From positions 1 through 64,000 of the forward strand of contig NZ_QRNF01000008.1 of assembly GCF_003474435.1 (NCBI RefSeq): DNA of 64,000 nucleotides. The letters are read 5' to 3'. The position numbers and the translations under genes are program-made. Each line of letters starts with the position of its first letter. Position 1 is the first letter of the stretch. Shown piece by piece: positions 36,894 through 46,379 of this stretch. The stretch comes from Ruminococcus sp. AF46-10NS. GTDB lineage: Bacteria; Bacillota; Clostridia; Lachnospirales; Lachnospiraceae. Below the pieces are notes generated by a model. It had not been told where the DNA came from. It worked only from the letters and a program-made list of their open reading frames with translations, and searched no databases.

Positions 36894-37340
36894 ATGCAGA
36901 AAGAAGTTTTGATCCATGTAAGAGGACTTCAGATGATGGATGCACAGGGAGATCAGGAGCCGATCGAGATCGTTGTTCCGGGACAGTATTATTTCCGCAA
37001 TGGTTCCCATTATCTCAGATATGAGGAGATTCTGGATGAGAGTTCAGAGCCGACTGTCAATTACATAAAAATGTCTGAGAGAGGTCTGGAAGTCAGCAAG
37101 AAAGGCCTGGTCAATGTACATATGGTATTTGAGCAGGGAAAGAAAAATATGACTTATTATACAACTCCTTACGGAACACTTCAGATGGGAATTGCAGCTA
37201 CCAATCTGGAACTGACAGAGAGTGAGGAGAACCTTCATATGAAAGCAGATTATGCACTTGATATGAATGAAGAACATGTGGCAGACTGTTATCTGGCAAT
37301 CCAGGTGCAGCCAAGAGACTGCAAGGATTTTGTCTTATAA
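36894..37340 (+). CDS. DUF1934 family beta-barrel protein (YwiB-like)
   Basis: A 148-aa soluble protein with a lipocalin-like strand pattern: VLIHVRGLQ, YYFRNGSHYLRYEE, VNYIKMSERGLEVSKKG, MTYYTTPYGTLQMGI. This matches the DUF1934/YwiB family, which is widespread in Firmicutes and of unknown function. TAGGAGAAAAGAG precedes the ATG. It is likely co-transcribed with murI. Confidence 0.8.
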   Translation: MQKEVLIHVRGLQMMDAQGDQEPIEIVVPGQYYFRNGSHYLRYEEILDESSEPTVNYIKMSERGLEVSKKGLVNVHMVFEQGKKNMTYYTTPYGTLQMGIAATNLELTESEENLHMKADYALDMNEEHVADCYLAIQVQPRDCKDFVL

Positions 37341-37394
37341 AACCCCAAAATAGCGGATAAGAGTGATTTTATCCATCTGACGAAGAAACAAAAA

Positions 37395-37440
37395 AACCGC
37401 TGTGTCACTTAAGAATGCATCTTTAAGTGACACAGCGGTT
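37395..37440. terminator. Bidirectional terminator
   Basis: A perfect 18-bp stem AACCGCTGTGTCACTTAA / TTAAGTGACACAGCGGTT has an A run on its left and an AT-rich stretch on its right. It separates two converging genes. Confidence 0.9.
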
Positions 37441-37459
37441 AATTACTTTATAAGTTACA

Positions 37460-37900
37460 TTATTTGCGGAATCTGGCGAGGAAGCCTTTTTTCTTCTTCT
37501 GCGGAGTTTCAAGTGAACCGCGGATTCCTTTAACGCCAACGATGTAGAGACCGCTGACTTCTGCTTTGATCTCTTTTTTAACCGGGATCAGATCGAAAAC
37601 TTTTTCATCTGCGATGAGAATGCTGATCTTCGGACCAACTTTTGCTTTAACGATCGGAAGTTTGGAACGGCGCATAAGTTTAGGCGTCTGGTCGATGACC
37701 ATCTGCGGAAGTCCGGAATCTTTTAAAGGCATCCGTTTTTTATCGATGACCAGCATGGAAACTGTCTGCTTGTTAGCCTGGATCTGAGCCTGCTGTTCGT
37801 CCTGTTTTTTCTGAGCCTTTTTTCCGAAGAAATAGAGAGCGATTAATGCTGCGATCAGAATAACGAGGATGACCAGAAGAACAATGGTAACTGTACTCAT
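37460..37900 (-). CDS. Conserved small membrane protein (unknown)
   Basis: A 146-aa protein. An N-terminal membrane helix (TVTIVLLVILVILIAALIALYFFG) is followed by a charged linker and a small soluble domain (SMLVIDKKRMPLKDSGLPQ, LPIVKAKVGPKISILIADEKVFDLIPVKKEIKAEVSGLYIVGV). It ends in a basic tail. AGGGGGATTCTCA precedes the ATG. I do not recognise a family with certainty. Proteins of this layout are common in Lachnospiraceae. Confidence 0.65.
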   Translation of the reverse strand: MSTVTIVLLVILVILIAALIALYFFGKKAQKKQDEQQAQIQANKQTVSMLVIDKKRMPLKDSGLPQMVIDQTPKLMRRSKLPIVKAKVGPKISILIADEKVFDLIPVKKEIKAEVSGLYIVGVKGIRGSLETPQKKKKGFLARFRK

Positions 37901-38148
37901 TTGAGAATCCCCCTGTATGTATATTTGTTTCGCAATCGGTTACATTACGTAAACATCATTTTAGCATTGTTTCAGGAAAAAGGCAATTAAAAAGTTAAAA
38001 AGACAGGGGGAACGGTGGAAATTTCGACGGTTACACGGTATAATGACAGTGAGGCATTTTACGATGTATGGTGAGTAAATTTGCAGGAAATAACTATAGT
38101 TGAGACTGAGATAAATATTCTGGACAGGCCAGAGATGGAGGAAAACAA

Positions 38149-39660
38149 ATGGAAAAGGGAAAGCATCAGGGAACACGCCCGGAAATGGGAACCCCGGAGT
38201 ATGAGGAATGGCGTAAACGGATGCTTGCACGCAGGCGAAAACGTTTGCAGAGAGAACGGAGGAAACGGCTGATCGCCATGGGCGTGGCACTTGTATTAGT
38301 AATAGGCGGTGTTTCCGCAGGGATCAACAGCTGTAAGGGGAAAAAAACCTCTGTATCCCGTCAGGATAAAATTTCTGCCAATGCGAAAACGGATTCCGCA
38401 AAAGACACGGCAGCATCAGACGGAAGTGCTGCAGATTCCAAAACATCAGATACCGCAGGAGGTTCAGCAACAGCGAAGGATATACTTGTGCAGGCAGATA
38501 TCCTGGCACAGCAGTATAACTATGATGAAGCAATTAAACTTCTGAAACAGGATTCATCCTACTCTTCTAATGAGAAGATGCAGGCAGCAGTAAAGAAATA
38601 CGAAGAAACGAAAGCAACCTGTACAGCGTGGCCACTTGAAAAAGTGACCCATGTTTTTTATCATATACTGATCAAAGACACATCAAAAGCCTTTGACGGA
38701 GATTATAAAGAAGCAGATTACAATCAGGTTATGACTACCATAGATGAATTTAACAAGATCACCCAGACCATGTACGATGAAGGCTACGTTATGGTAAGCA
38801 TCAAGGATATGGCAAAGGCAGATGAAAACGGCAATATGACAGAGGGTGAGATCCTTCTTCCGCCAGGTAAAATCCCGTTTGTTCTTTCTCAGGATGACGT
38901 ATGTTATTATCACTACATGGATGGCGACGGTTTTGCTACGAAATTGGTTGTGGATGATGAGGGGAAGATCCGCAACGAATATGTGGAAGATGATGGAAGC
39001 ATATCAGTTGGTGATTACGATATGGTACCGCTGATCGACCGTTTTGTGGAAGAGCATCCGGATTTCTCATACAGGGGAGCCAAGGGAATCATTGCACTTA
39101 CCGGATATAATGGAATTCTGGGATACAGAACAGATGAAAGCTACGAGACCCGTCCGGCTGATCTGGATGATAACAAAGTAGAATGGCTTAATGAACATCC
39201 GGATTTCAGTCTGGAAAAAGAGCGCGAAGATGCAAAAAAAGTGGCAGATGCCATGAAAGCTGAAGGTTGGGAATTTGCAAGCCATACCTGGGGACATCAG
39301 AATGTTGGACAGATCTCTCTGGAGAAACTTCAGGCAGACACTGAGAAATTCAAGAAAAATGTGGATCCGCTGATCGGGGGAACGGATATCATTATTTTTG
39401 CTTTTGGGACAGATATTACTGATGCCGAAGACTACTCCGGCGATAAATTCGAATATCTGAAAAATCAGGGGTACAATTATTACTGTAATGTGGATTCCAG
39501 TCAGTATTTTGTGCAGATCAGGGACAGATACTTCAGACAGGGCAGAAGAAACCTGGATGGATACAGAATGTATTACAATCCGGAACTTCTGGAAGATCTT
39601 TTTAATGCAAAAGATGTTTTTGACCCGGCAAGACCTACGCCGGTACCGCCAATGGGCTGA
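38149..39660 (+). CDS. Polysaccharide deacetylase-like surface protein, paralogue 1
   Basis: A 503-aa membrane-anchored protein. A basic cytoplasmic head and one membrane segment (LIAMGVALVLVIGGVSAGI, about 44-62) are followed by a Ser/Ala-rich linker, a short helical repeat (ILAQQYNYDEAIKLLKQ) and a deacetylase-like domain. In that domain SQDDVCYYHY may replace TFDDG, and SHTWGH supplies the HxxxH metal site. The end, RRNLDGYRMYYNPELLEDLF, is shared with the next gene. A TATAAT at 38039-38044 lies upstream. GGAGG precedes the ATG. It probably acts on cell-wall glycan. The substrate is unknown. Confidence 0.78.
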   Translation: MEKGKHQGTRPEMGTPEYEEWRKRMLARRRKRLQRERRKRLIAMGVALVLVIGGVSAGINSCKGKKTSVSRQDKISANAKTDSAKDTAASDGSAADSKTSDTAGGSATAKDILVQADILAQQYNYDEAIKLLKQDSSYSSNEKMQAAVKKYEETKATCTAWPLEKVTHVFYHILIKDTSKAFDGDYKEADYNQVMTTIDEFNKITQTMYDEGYVMVSIKDMAKADENGNMTEGEILLPPGKIPFVLSQDDVCYYHYMDGDGFATKLVVDDEGKIRNEYVEDDGSISVGDYDMVPLIDRFVEEHPDFSYRGAKGIIALTGYNGILGYRTDESYETRPADLDDNKVEWLNEHPDFSLEKEREDAKKVADAMKAEGWEFASHTWGHQNVGQISLEKLQADTEKFKKNVDPLIGGTDIIIFAFGTDITDAEDYSGDKFEYLKNQGYNYYCNVDSSQYFVQIRDRYFRQGRRNLDGYRMYYNPELLEDLFNAKDVFDPARPTPVPPMG

Positions 39661-39717
39661 TAAACTTTTTATCTGTACAGCAACGAGGGGACATTAAAGA
39701 AAGGGGCTACTATTATT

Positions 39718-41223
39718 ATGAAGAAAAAAATTGCAGGTGTACTGACAACAGTACTTGCAGCATCGCTTTTTGTGGGAGGAAACGTACCTGTTACCACACA
39801 GGTTGGCAGTATGGCAGCAGAATCACAGGAAGACGAAGATACACAGGCAGATGAGGCAGAAGCTGAAAGCGGCGAAGATACACAGTCTGAGGTGGATGAG
39901 GAAGAGGCGAAAGTAGCAGCAGATCCGGAAGATCAGCCGGCAGCTGCCGAGACACCGGAAGAAGAGGCAAAAGCAGAGAAAGAAACACAGAAACGCGAGG
40001 CTTCCGAAGATACCGCTTCCAGCACACCTTCAGATGAGAAAGCACTTCTTAAAAAAGCCAAAAAACTGGCGCAGCAGTATGATTATACAGGTGCGATCTC
40101 AACCCTGAAAAACAACTGGAAATTTGCAACCAGTGATAAGATGCAGGAAGCAGCAGCAGCTTATATGAAGAAGAGAGAGGCCTGTGTGGAATATCCGCTG
40201 GAGAAGATCACCCATGTATTTTTTCATTCCCTGATTGTGGATACAGACAGGGCTTTTGACGGTGATTCCGATGAAGCCGGATATAACCAGATGATGACTA
40301 CAGTCAGTGAATTTAAAAAGATGCTCCAGATCATGTATGATAAGGGGTATGTTCTGGTAAGTCCTCATGATATGGCAGTTGTGAATGACGACGGAACTAT
40401 GAGTAAAGGCAAGATCATGCTTCCGGAGGGCAAGATCCCGTTTGTTCTCTCAGAAGATGATGTAAGCTATTATCATTATATGAATGATGACGGATTTGCA
40501 TCAAAGCTTGTGATCGACGATAACGGAGATATCAAATGTGAGTATACGAAAGCAGACGGAAAAACAGTGACCGGTGACTATGACGTTGTGCCGATCCTGG
40601 ATTCCTTTATCAAAGAGCACCCGGATTTTTCCTATCACGGAAGAAAAGGAATCCTGGCTATGACCGGTTATAACGGTGTTCTGGGATACCGCACAGACGG
40701 AGCCTATAAGACCGGGAAGAACCTGCAGGACGATCAGAAGGCTTTTCTCAAGGCTAATCCGGATTTTGATTATGATAAAGAAGTAAAAGCAGCCAAAAAA
40801 GTGGCAAAAGCCATGAAGAAAGATGGCTGGGAATTTGCAAGCCATACCTGGGGGCACAGAAATGCCACAACATCCACAGCAGCTGAGCTGAAAACTGATA
40901 ACAAGAAATGGGAAAAATATGTGGCACCGATCCTTGGAAAAACAGATATGATCATTTTTGCTTTTGGTGCAGATATCGGTGACTGGGAAGGATATACTTC
41001 TGACAATGCCAAGTATGAGTACTATAAGAGCCGGGGATATCGTTATTTCTGCAATGTGGATTCCAGTCAGTATTTTGTGCAGATCACAAGTGAATACTTC
41101 AGACAGGGAAGAAGAAACCTGGATGGCTACAGAATGTACTACAATCCGGATATGTTAAGCGATCTATTTGATGTATCGGATGTATGGGATTCATCCAGAC
41201 CGACACCGGTTCCTGAGATGTAA
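39718..41223 (+). CDS. Polysaccharide deacetylase-like surface protein, paralogue 2
   Basis: A tandem duplicate of the preceding gene, 501 aa, beginning 57 bp after it. The catalytic half is closely similar (SEDDVSYYHYM, GYNGVLGYRTDG, SHTWGHRN, RRNLDGYRMYYNPDML). The N-terminus differs: a cleavable signal peptide (KKKIAGVLTTVLAASLFVGG) and then an Asp/Glu/Ala-rich low-complexity stretch of about 80 residues in place of a membrane anchor. One copy would be tethered and the other secreted. AAAGAAAGGGG precedes the ATG. Confidence 0.78.
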   Translation: MKKKIAGVLTTVLAASLFVGGNVPVTTQVGSMAAESQEDEDTQADEAEAESGEDTQSEVDEEEAKVAADPEDQPAAAETPEEEAKAEKETQKREASEDTASSTPSDEKALLKKAKKLAQQYDYTGAISTLKNNWKFATSDKMQEAAAAYMKKREACVEYPLEKITHVFFHSLIVDTDRAFDGDSDEAGYNQMMTTVSEFKKMLQIMYDKGYVLVSPHDMAVVNDDGTMSKGKIMLPEGKIPFVLSEDDVSYYHYMNDDGFASKLVIDDNGDIKCEYTKADGKTVTGDYDVVPILDSFIKEHPDFSYHGRKGILAMTGYNGVLGYRTDGAYKTGKNLQDDQKAFLKANPDFDYDKEVKAAKKVAKAMKKDGWEFASHTWGHRNATTSTAAELKTDNKKWEKYVAPILGKTDMIIFAFGADIGDWEGYTSDNAKYEYYKSRGYRYFCNVDSSQYFVQITSEYFRQGRRNLDGYRMYYNPDMLSDLFDVSDVWDSSRPTPVPEM

Positions 41224-41308
41224 ATAAATTTTACAGATACGTAAGAAAAAAAGACTATAATTCTATCATACGTGATTTTCGAAATGGTTTTGATGAAGGG
41301 AGTAGGAT

Positions 41309-42610
41309 ATGAAGAAAAAAGCATATCTTGTTGTTCTTGCATTGTGTACAGCTCTGGCGTTTACAGCCTGCGGCACAACAACAGATAAAAAAGAGAATAC
41401 AAAATCTACGGCAGAAGCACAGGATACGACCAGTACGGATCAGAAAGATTCAGGATCAGAGGATTCTGACAGTGCAGATCCATCAGATAAAGATACCAAA
41501 ACTACAGTTTCCGGAGATACAAGACTTGTTTCTGTGGATGATGTGAGCAAGTATGTTACTATTGGACAGTATAAAGGACTTTCACTTGATAATACTGTGG
41601 AAGCAGTGTCAGATGATGCTGTTGAAGGAAGAGTGGAGCAGGAACTCCAGAATAAGGCAGAAGAAGTTACGGAAGGCAGTGTTCAGGAAGGTGATATTGT
41701 TACCATCAATTATGTGGGAACAAAAGATGGAGTGGCATTCGACGGAGGTACAGCGAATAATTATGAACTGACCATCGGTTCCGGCACATTTATTGACGGT
41801 TTTGAGGATGGGATCATCGGTATGAAGAAGGGCGAGACAAAAGATCTTGACCTTACTTTCCCGGAAGAATATTCTGCTGAGGATCTTGCAGGACAGGAAG
41901 TTACATTTAAGGTAACACTGCAGAGCTTTAAGAGAGCACCTGAGCTTACAGATGAGTGGGCTGCCAAGAATACAGACTGCAAGACTGCAGAAGACTATAA
42001 AAAAGAAATCCGAAAAACTCTGGAGAGCGAAGCAAAGACAAGCGCGCAGAATACACTCCGTGAAACTGCGTGGAACACTGTGCTTTCAGCATCTGAGGTG
42101 AAGGAATATCCTCAGGATGATCTGGACACTGCAAAAACAGAGTTCAGGACACTTTATGAGAATTATGCAAAACAGGCTGATATGACACTGGAGGATTTTG
42201 TGAAAGCCCAGGGAATTTCCATGGATGATTTTGAAGAGCAGAGTGGCCAGTATGCGGAGTACAAGGTGAAACAGAATCTGATTGTGCAGGGAATCATGGA
42301 TGCTGAAAAAATGACTCTTGAGGATAAAAAATCTCTTTCCGTTCAGGATGAACTGATCAAAGCATACGATGTCAAGGATCTGGCGGCACTTGTAGATAAA
42401 TACGGGCAGGCAGCGGTAGATGAAGCTATCGGACTTCTGAGAGTGGAAGATTTTATTCTGGACAATGCGACTGTAGATGAGAAAGTTACAGCCGGGGATA
42501 CAGAAGGTGAGAATGGTGATGATCCTTCCACAGACGGCAGCAGCGCAGAAGGCGAAGTAGATGAAGAATTGGAAGCAGCAGAAGCTACGGATATGGTTCC
42601 AGGGGAATAG
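41309..42610 (+). CDS. Lipoprotein trigger-factor-like peptidyl-prolyl isomerase
   Basis: A 433-aa protein with a lipoprotein signal (lipobox FTAC, Cys 21). An Asp/Ser-rich linker is followed by an FKBP-type domain (VQEGDIVTINYVGTKDGVAFDGG...GFEDGIIGMKKGETKDL) and a trigger-factor C-terminal helical chaperone region (about 225-395). The N-terminal ribosome-binding domain of trigger factor is absent. It should act outside the membrane as a foldase for secreted proteins, similar in job to PrsA. The C-terminus is acidic. Its position between secreted deacetylases fits that role. Confidence 0.82.
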   Translation: MKKKAYLVVLALCTALAFTACGTTTDKKENTKSTAEAQDTTSTDQKDSGSEDSDSADPSDKDTKTTVSGDTRLVSVDDVSKYVTIGQYKGLSLDNTVEAVSDDAVEGRVEQELQNKAEEVTEGSVQEGDIVTINYVGTKDGVAFDGGTANNYELTIGSGTFIDGFEDGIIGMKKGETKDLDLTFPEEYSAEDLAGQEVTFKVTLQSFKRAPELTDEWAAKNTDCKTAEDYKKEIRKTLESEAKTSAQNTLRETAWNTVLSASEVKEYPQDDLDTAKTEFRTLYENYAKQADMTLEDFVKAQGISMDDFEEQSGQYAEYKVKQNLIVQGIMDAEKMTLEDKKSLSVQDELIKAYDVKDLAALVDKYGQAAVDEAIGLLRVEDFILDNATVDEKVTAGDTEGENGDDPSTDGSSAEGEVDEELEAAEATDMVPGE

Positions 42611-42623
42611 TACAGAACCCGAT

Positions 42624-42659
42624 AAGCGGTTCCCGGAAATTTTTTCGGGAACCGCTTTT
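42624..42659 (+). terminator. Terminator after the foldase gene
   Basis: AAGCGGTTCCCG pairs with CGGGAACCGCTT around a 10-nt loop and is followed by TTTT. Confidence 0.85.
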
Positions 42660-42791
42660 GTACGGGAAAAACATGTGAGAAAATTAAGAGATTCTTTCGG
42701 GAAATGCCATTGTATTTAATTGACAAATGAGGTATGATTAAAGGCGAAAATTAAAGAAAGTTATATAGAGATATAAACGGGGATTTGAGAA

Positions 42792-44219
42792 ATGGACAAA
42801 AGAGTTTTACGTGAACGAATGCGCAGAAAACAGCAGCAGTTGAGACGACGCAGGATGATGAAACGTGTGACGTGTGTGATTGCGGCGGTTCTTCTGCTTA
42901 TTTTTGTTGTCAGAGGCGTAATTCTTCCGATTGCCAATCGTGTAGGTGGCGGAAGCAGTAAAGAGGCAGAGACGGTAAATGTACAGGCGGACACATCGGG
43001 ATCTTCGTCTGACAGCAGCACAGGGGAAGATACTGCATCGGCAGATGCGGCCGATTTATCCGACTCATCAGCGGATGACAGCAGCACAGATGCCACAGTA
43101 ATGCCGGTAAAAGGTACCGCAGCAGGAGACAGGCTTTCTGTTATGACACCAGGCTGGCATGAGAATTCCAATGGCAAATGGTATCAGAATCCGGATGGTA
43201 CATATTATATTAATGGTTTTGCAGAGATTGACGAAACTACATACAGTTTTGATGAGAATGGATACATGCAGACAGGCTGGGTTGAGAAAGGTGTGAAGGA
43301 TTACTATTTCAATGAGGATGGTTCCTATGATCCTTCCAAAAAGCGTCCGATGATCGCACTGACCTTTGATGATGGCCCGGGAGAGTACACAGAGACTCTT
43401 CTTGATACTGTTGAGAAATATAATATTCATGTTACTTTCTTTATGCTGGGACAGAATGTGGAAGGTCGTGAATCAACAGTACAGAGAATGCTTAAGCTTG
43501 GATGCGAGATCGGAAACCATACCTGGGATCATCCTTCCCAGACACTTCCGAACATGGATCTGGATTCTGTTATACAGGAGTTCCAGAAGACAGACGATGC
43601 CCTTGTGAAAGCCTGCGGACAGGCTGCAACTGTCTGCCGTGCACCATATGGTGCCATCACAGAGGAGCAGATGTCAGCAGTAGGTAAACCGTTCTTTATG
43701 TGGTCTACAGATTCACTTGACTGGAAGCTGATGGATGCGGATGCAGACTATAATGAAATCATGAATGACAGCGGACTGGGAGACGGTTCCATTATCCTGA
43801 TGCATGATATTCATGAGCCATCTGTAAAATGTGCAACAGAGAAGCTGATTCCTGAGTTGATCAATGAAGGATATAAACTTGTGACAGTCAGTGAGCTTGC
43901 AGAGGCTAAGGATGTTACTTTACAGAGTGCTTCCTATTCCGATTTCTGGGACAGCTCCCTGCAGGCCGGTCGTGTTGCAGGATATGCCGGAAATTCCGGT
44001 GACTCCTCTGACAGCAGTGATTCTTCTGATGGAAGTGATTCCACAGATGGTTCTGATATAAGCGATGGATCTTCTGACAGCTCTGATAGTTCTTCCGATG
44101 GAAGCGGCGATGGCAGTGATTATTCTGACGGTTCCGATGGTGGAAGTTCTGATGACGGAAGCTACGATGATGGCTCCTATGATGATGGTTCCTACGACGA
44201 CGGAAGCGAAGAATATTAA
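42792..44219 (+). CDS. Polysaccharide deacetylase (NodB/CE4) with repeat binding module and Ser-Asp tail
   Basis: A 475-aa membrane-anchored enzyme that removes acetyl groups from a cell-wall glycan, probably GlcNAc or MurNAc. Residues 24-42 form the membrane anchor. Residues 119-175 hold short repeats resembling choline-binding-type units (GKWYQNPDGTYYINGF, GYMQTGWVEKGVKDYYF). The NodB domain starts near 187 with TFDDGP, NHTWDHP (HxxxH), RAPYG and HDIH, all catalytic motifs intact. Residues about 405-475 are Ser/Asp/Gly-rich and end in YDDGS repeats. The same tail ends the CapA-like protein at 49433. Confidence 0.88.
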   Translation: MDKRVLRERMRRKQQQLRRRRMMKRVTCVIAAVLLLIFVVRGVILPIANRVGGGSSKEAETVNVQADTSGSSSDSSTGEDTASADAADLSDSSADDSSTDATVMPVKGTAAGDRLSVMTPGWHENSNGKWYQNPDGTYYINGFAEIDETTYSFDENGYMQTGWVEKGVKDYYFNEDGSYDPSKKRPMIALTFDDGPGEYTETLLDTVEKYNIHVTFFMLGQNVEGRESTVQRMLKLGCEIGNHTWDHPSQTLPNMDLDSVIQEFQKTDDALVKACGQAATVCRAPYGAITEEQMSAVGKPFFMWSTDSLDWKLMDADADYNEIMNDSGLGDGSIILMHDIHEPSVKCATEKLIPELINEGYKLVTVSELAEAKDVTLQSASYSDFWDSSLQAGRVAGYAGNSGDSSDSSDSSDGSDSTDGSDISDGSSDSSDSSSDGSGDGSDYSDGSDGGSSDDGSYDDGSYDDGSYDDGSEEY

Positions 44220-44245
44220 GTAAAAATATCGGAAATTATTTAAAG

Positions 44246-44288
44246 AGATCTGGGTGACAAAATGCGTGTCATTCAGGTCTTTTTTTGA
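44246..44288 (+). terminator. Terminator after the NodB gene
   Basis: AGATCTGGGTGACA pairs with TGTCATTCAGGTCT around a short loop and is followed by seven T residues. Confidence 0.8.
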
Positions 44289-44290
44289 CT

Positions 44291-44311
44291 TTATCCGACA
44301 CTGTCGGATAA
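44291..44311. promoter_or_regulatory. Perfect palindromic operator candidate upstream of glgB
   Basis: TTATCCGACA-N-TGTCGGATAA is a perfect 10+10 inverted repeat with a single central base, 31 bp before the -35 box of glgB. The spacing is typical of a dimeric repressor or activator. A further half-site, ATCGGAT, lies about 12 bp downstream. The regulator is unknown. Confidence 0.6.
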
Positions 44312-44342
44312 TAGACACATATCGGATGGAGGGGGTTTTTCC

Positions 44343-44371
44343 TTGACTGAAAATATAGGGATTGGTATAAT
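44343..44371 (+). promoter_or_regulatory. Strong promoter of glgB
   Basis: TTGACT (44343-44348), a 17-bp spacer and perfect TATAAT (44366-44371) lie 71 bp before the glgB start. Confidence 0.85.
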
Positions 44372-44442
44372 TATAGAATAAAAAACTCCACTAATAATTG
44401 GGGAATGAACGGTGGCAGAACTATAAAGGGAGGTACCTGAAA

Positions 44443-46329
44443 ATGGGAAAGAAATTGCAGTTTACGGAGCTTGACCAGTATCTTTTTGGTCAGGGTACGC
44501 ATTATGATATTTACAGAAAACTGGGGGCTCATCCGGATACGCAGAACCGGAAAAAAGGAGTTTATTTCGCAGTGTGGGCGCCGAATGCGCAGGCGGTTTC
44601 TGTTATAGGTGAATTCAACGGATGGAATAATGAGAAGAATCCTATGAAGAAAGTTGGAACGATTGGTGTTTATGAGACATTTATACCTGGAGCCAAGATC
44701 GGACAACTGTATAAATTTTACATTACGGGAGCTCATGGTGAAGAGCTTTACAAGGCAGACCCGTATGCCAATGAAGCTGAGCTGCGTCCAGGAACTGCAT
44801 CCCGGATCACAGATATTACCAACTATAAATGGAAAGATGTTACCTGGATGAAGAACCGTGAGAATTTTGATCCGGATACAAGTGCCATGTCCATTTATGA
44901 GGTACATCCGGGTTCCTGGATGAAACATCCACAGTCAGAGCAGGATGAGGACGGATTCTATTCCTACAAAGAGCTGGCACCGAAGCTTGCCCAATATGTT
45001 AAGAAGATGGGGTATACACATGTTGAGCTTATGGGTATTGCCGAACATCCTTTTGACGGTTCCTGGGGATATCAGGTAACCGGCTATTATGCACCGACAT
45101 CCCGTTATGGAACTCCGCAGGATTTCAAATATTTTGTTGATTATCTTCACCGTCAGAAGATAGGAGTTATTCTTGATTGGGTACCTGCCCACTTCCCGAA
45201 AGATGCCCATGGACTTGCCAATTTTGACGGAACAGCTGTATATGAACATGCAGATCCGAGACAGGGTGAGCATCCGGACTGGGGAACCAAGATTTATAAT
45301 TATGGTCGTCCTGAGGTCAAGAATTTCCTGATCGCCAATGCCCTTTACTGGGTGGAGGAGTGCCATGTTGATGGTCTTCGTGTGGATGCAGTTGCTTCTA
45401 TGCTATATCTTGATTATGGTAAGAAGGATGGAGAATGGGTTGCCAATAAATTCGGCGGCAACAAGAATCTTGAAGCTATTGAATTCTTTAAACACCTGAA
45501 TACAGTTGTGCTTGGAAGAAACCATGGAACTGTGATGATCGCAGAGGAGTCCACAGCATGGCCAATGGTGACAGGCAAGGCTGAGGATGACGGACTTGGA
45601 TTCTCCCTGAAATGGAATATGGGTTGGATGAACGACTTCCTGGAATATATGAAGCTGGATCCGTATTTCCGTAAATTTAACCACAATAAGATGACTTTTT
45701 CCATGACATATGCCTATAGTGAGAAGTATGTTCTTGTTCTTTCCCACGATGAGGTTGTACATCTGAAGTGCTCTATGCTTGAGAAAATGCCGGGAGAACT
45801 GGATGATAAATTCAAAAACCTGAAAGTCGGTTACACATTTATGTTCGGGCATCCTGGCAAAAAGCTTCTTTTCATGGGACAGGATTTTGGCCAGCTGCGC
45901 GAGTGGAGTGAAGCGAGGGAGCTTGACTGGTATCTTCTTGGAGAGGAGAATCATCAGAAGCTGCAGCAGTATGTCAGTGATCTTCTCCATCTGTATAAGA
46001 AGTATCCGGCACTTTACGGAGCAGATAATGATTCGTCAGCGTTTGAGTGGATCAATGCCAATGACGGTGACAGAAGCATTTTCAGCTTCATCCGTAAATC
46101 TCCGACAGGCCGCAATAATATTCTGGTCGTATGCAACTTCACACCGGTGGCACGTCCGGATTACCGTGTAGGCGTACCGAAGAAGAAACAGTACAAACTG
46201 GTTCTCAATGAACAGGGACTTCTGGAGAAGGGCAAGATATTTAAGGCTGAGAAACAGAATTGCGACAACCGTGACTTTTCCTTTGCATATCCGCTGGAGC
46301 CATATGGGGTCGGTGTATTTACATATTGA
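44443..46329 (+). CDS. glgB: 1,4-alpha-glucan branching enzyme
   Basis: The enzyme forms alpha-1,6 branches in glycogen. The 628-aa protein has an N-terminal CBM48-type domain (GVYFAVWAPNAQAVSVIGEFNGWN) and a GH13 catalytic domain with DWVPAHFP, GLRVDAVASMLYLDY (nucleophile Asp), AEEST (acid Glu) and LSHDEVVH. GGGAGGT precedes the ATG at 44443. A frame opening at 44398 lacks a ribosome site. No other glg gene is nearby, so it is a stand-alone unit with its own promoter and operator. Confidence 0.94.
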   Translation: MGKKLQFTELDQYLFGQGTHYDIYRKLGAHPDTQNRKKGVYFAVWAPNAQAVSVIGEFNGWNNEKNPMKKVGTIGVYETFIPGAKIGQLYKFYITGAHGEELYKADPYANEAELRPGTASRITDITNYKWKDVTWMKNRENFDPDTSAMSIYEVHPGSWMKHPQSEQDEDGFYSYKELAPKLAQYVKKMGYTHVELMGIAEHPFDGSWGYQVTGYYAPTSRYGTPQDFKYFVDYLHRQKIGVILDWVPAHFPKDAHGLANFDGTAVYEHADPRQGEHPDWGTKIYNYGRPEVKNFLIANALYWVEECHVDGLRVDAVASMLYLDYGKKDGEWVANKFGGNKNLEAIEFFKHLNTVVLGRNHGTVMIAEESTAWPMVTGKAEDDGLGFSLKWNMGWMNDFLEYMKLDPYFRKFNHNKMTFSMTYAYSEKYVLVLSHDEVVHLKCSMLEKMPGELDDKFKNLKVGYTFMFGHPGKKLLFMGQDFGQLREWSEARELDWYLLGEENHQKLQQYVSDLLHLYKKYPALYGADNDSSAFEWINANDGDRSIFSFIRKSPTGRNNILVVCNFTPVARPDYRVGVPKKKQYKLVLNEQGLLEKGKIFKAEKQNCDNRDFSFAYPLEPYGVGVFTY

Positions 46330-46340
46330 TAAATTGATGA

Positions 46341-46369
46341 TTGACAAATGCTTTTTTGTACAGTATAGT
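46341..46369 (+). promoter_or_regulatory. Promoter of the riboswitch-ATPase unit
   Basis: A consensus TTGACA (46341-46346), a 17-bp spacer and TATAGT (46364-46369) lie about 12 bp before the riboswitch. Confidence 0.85.
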
Positions 46370-46379
46370 GAAACCATAT

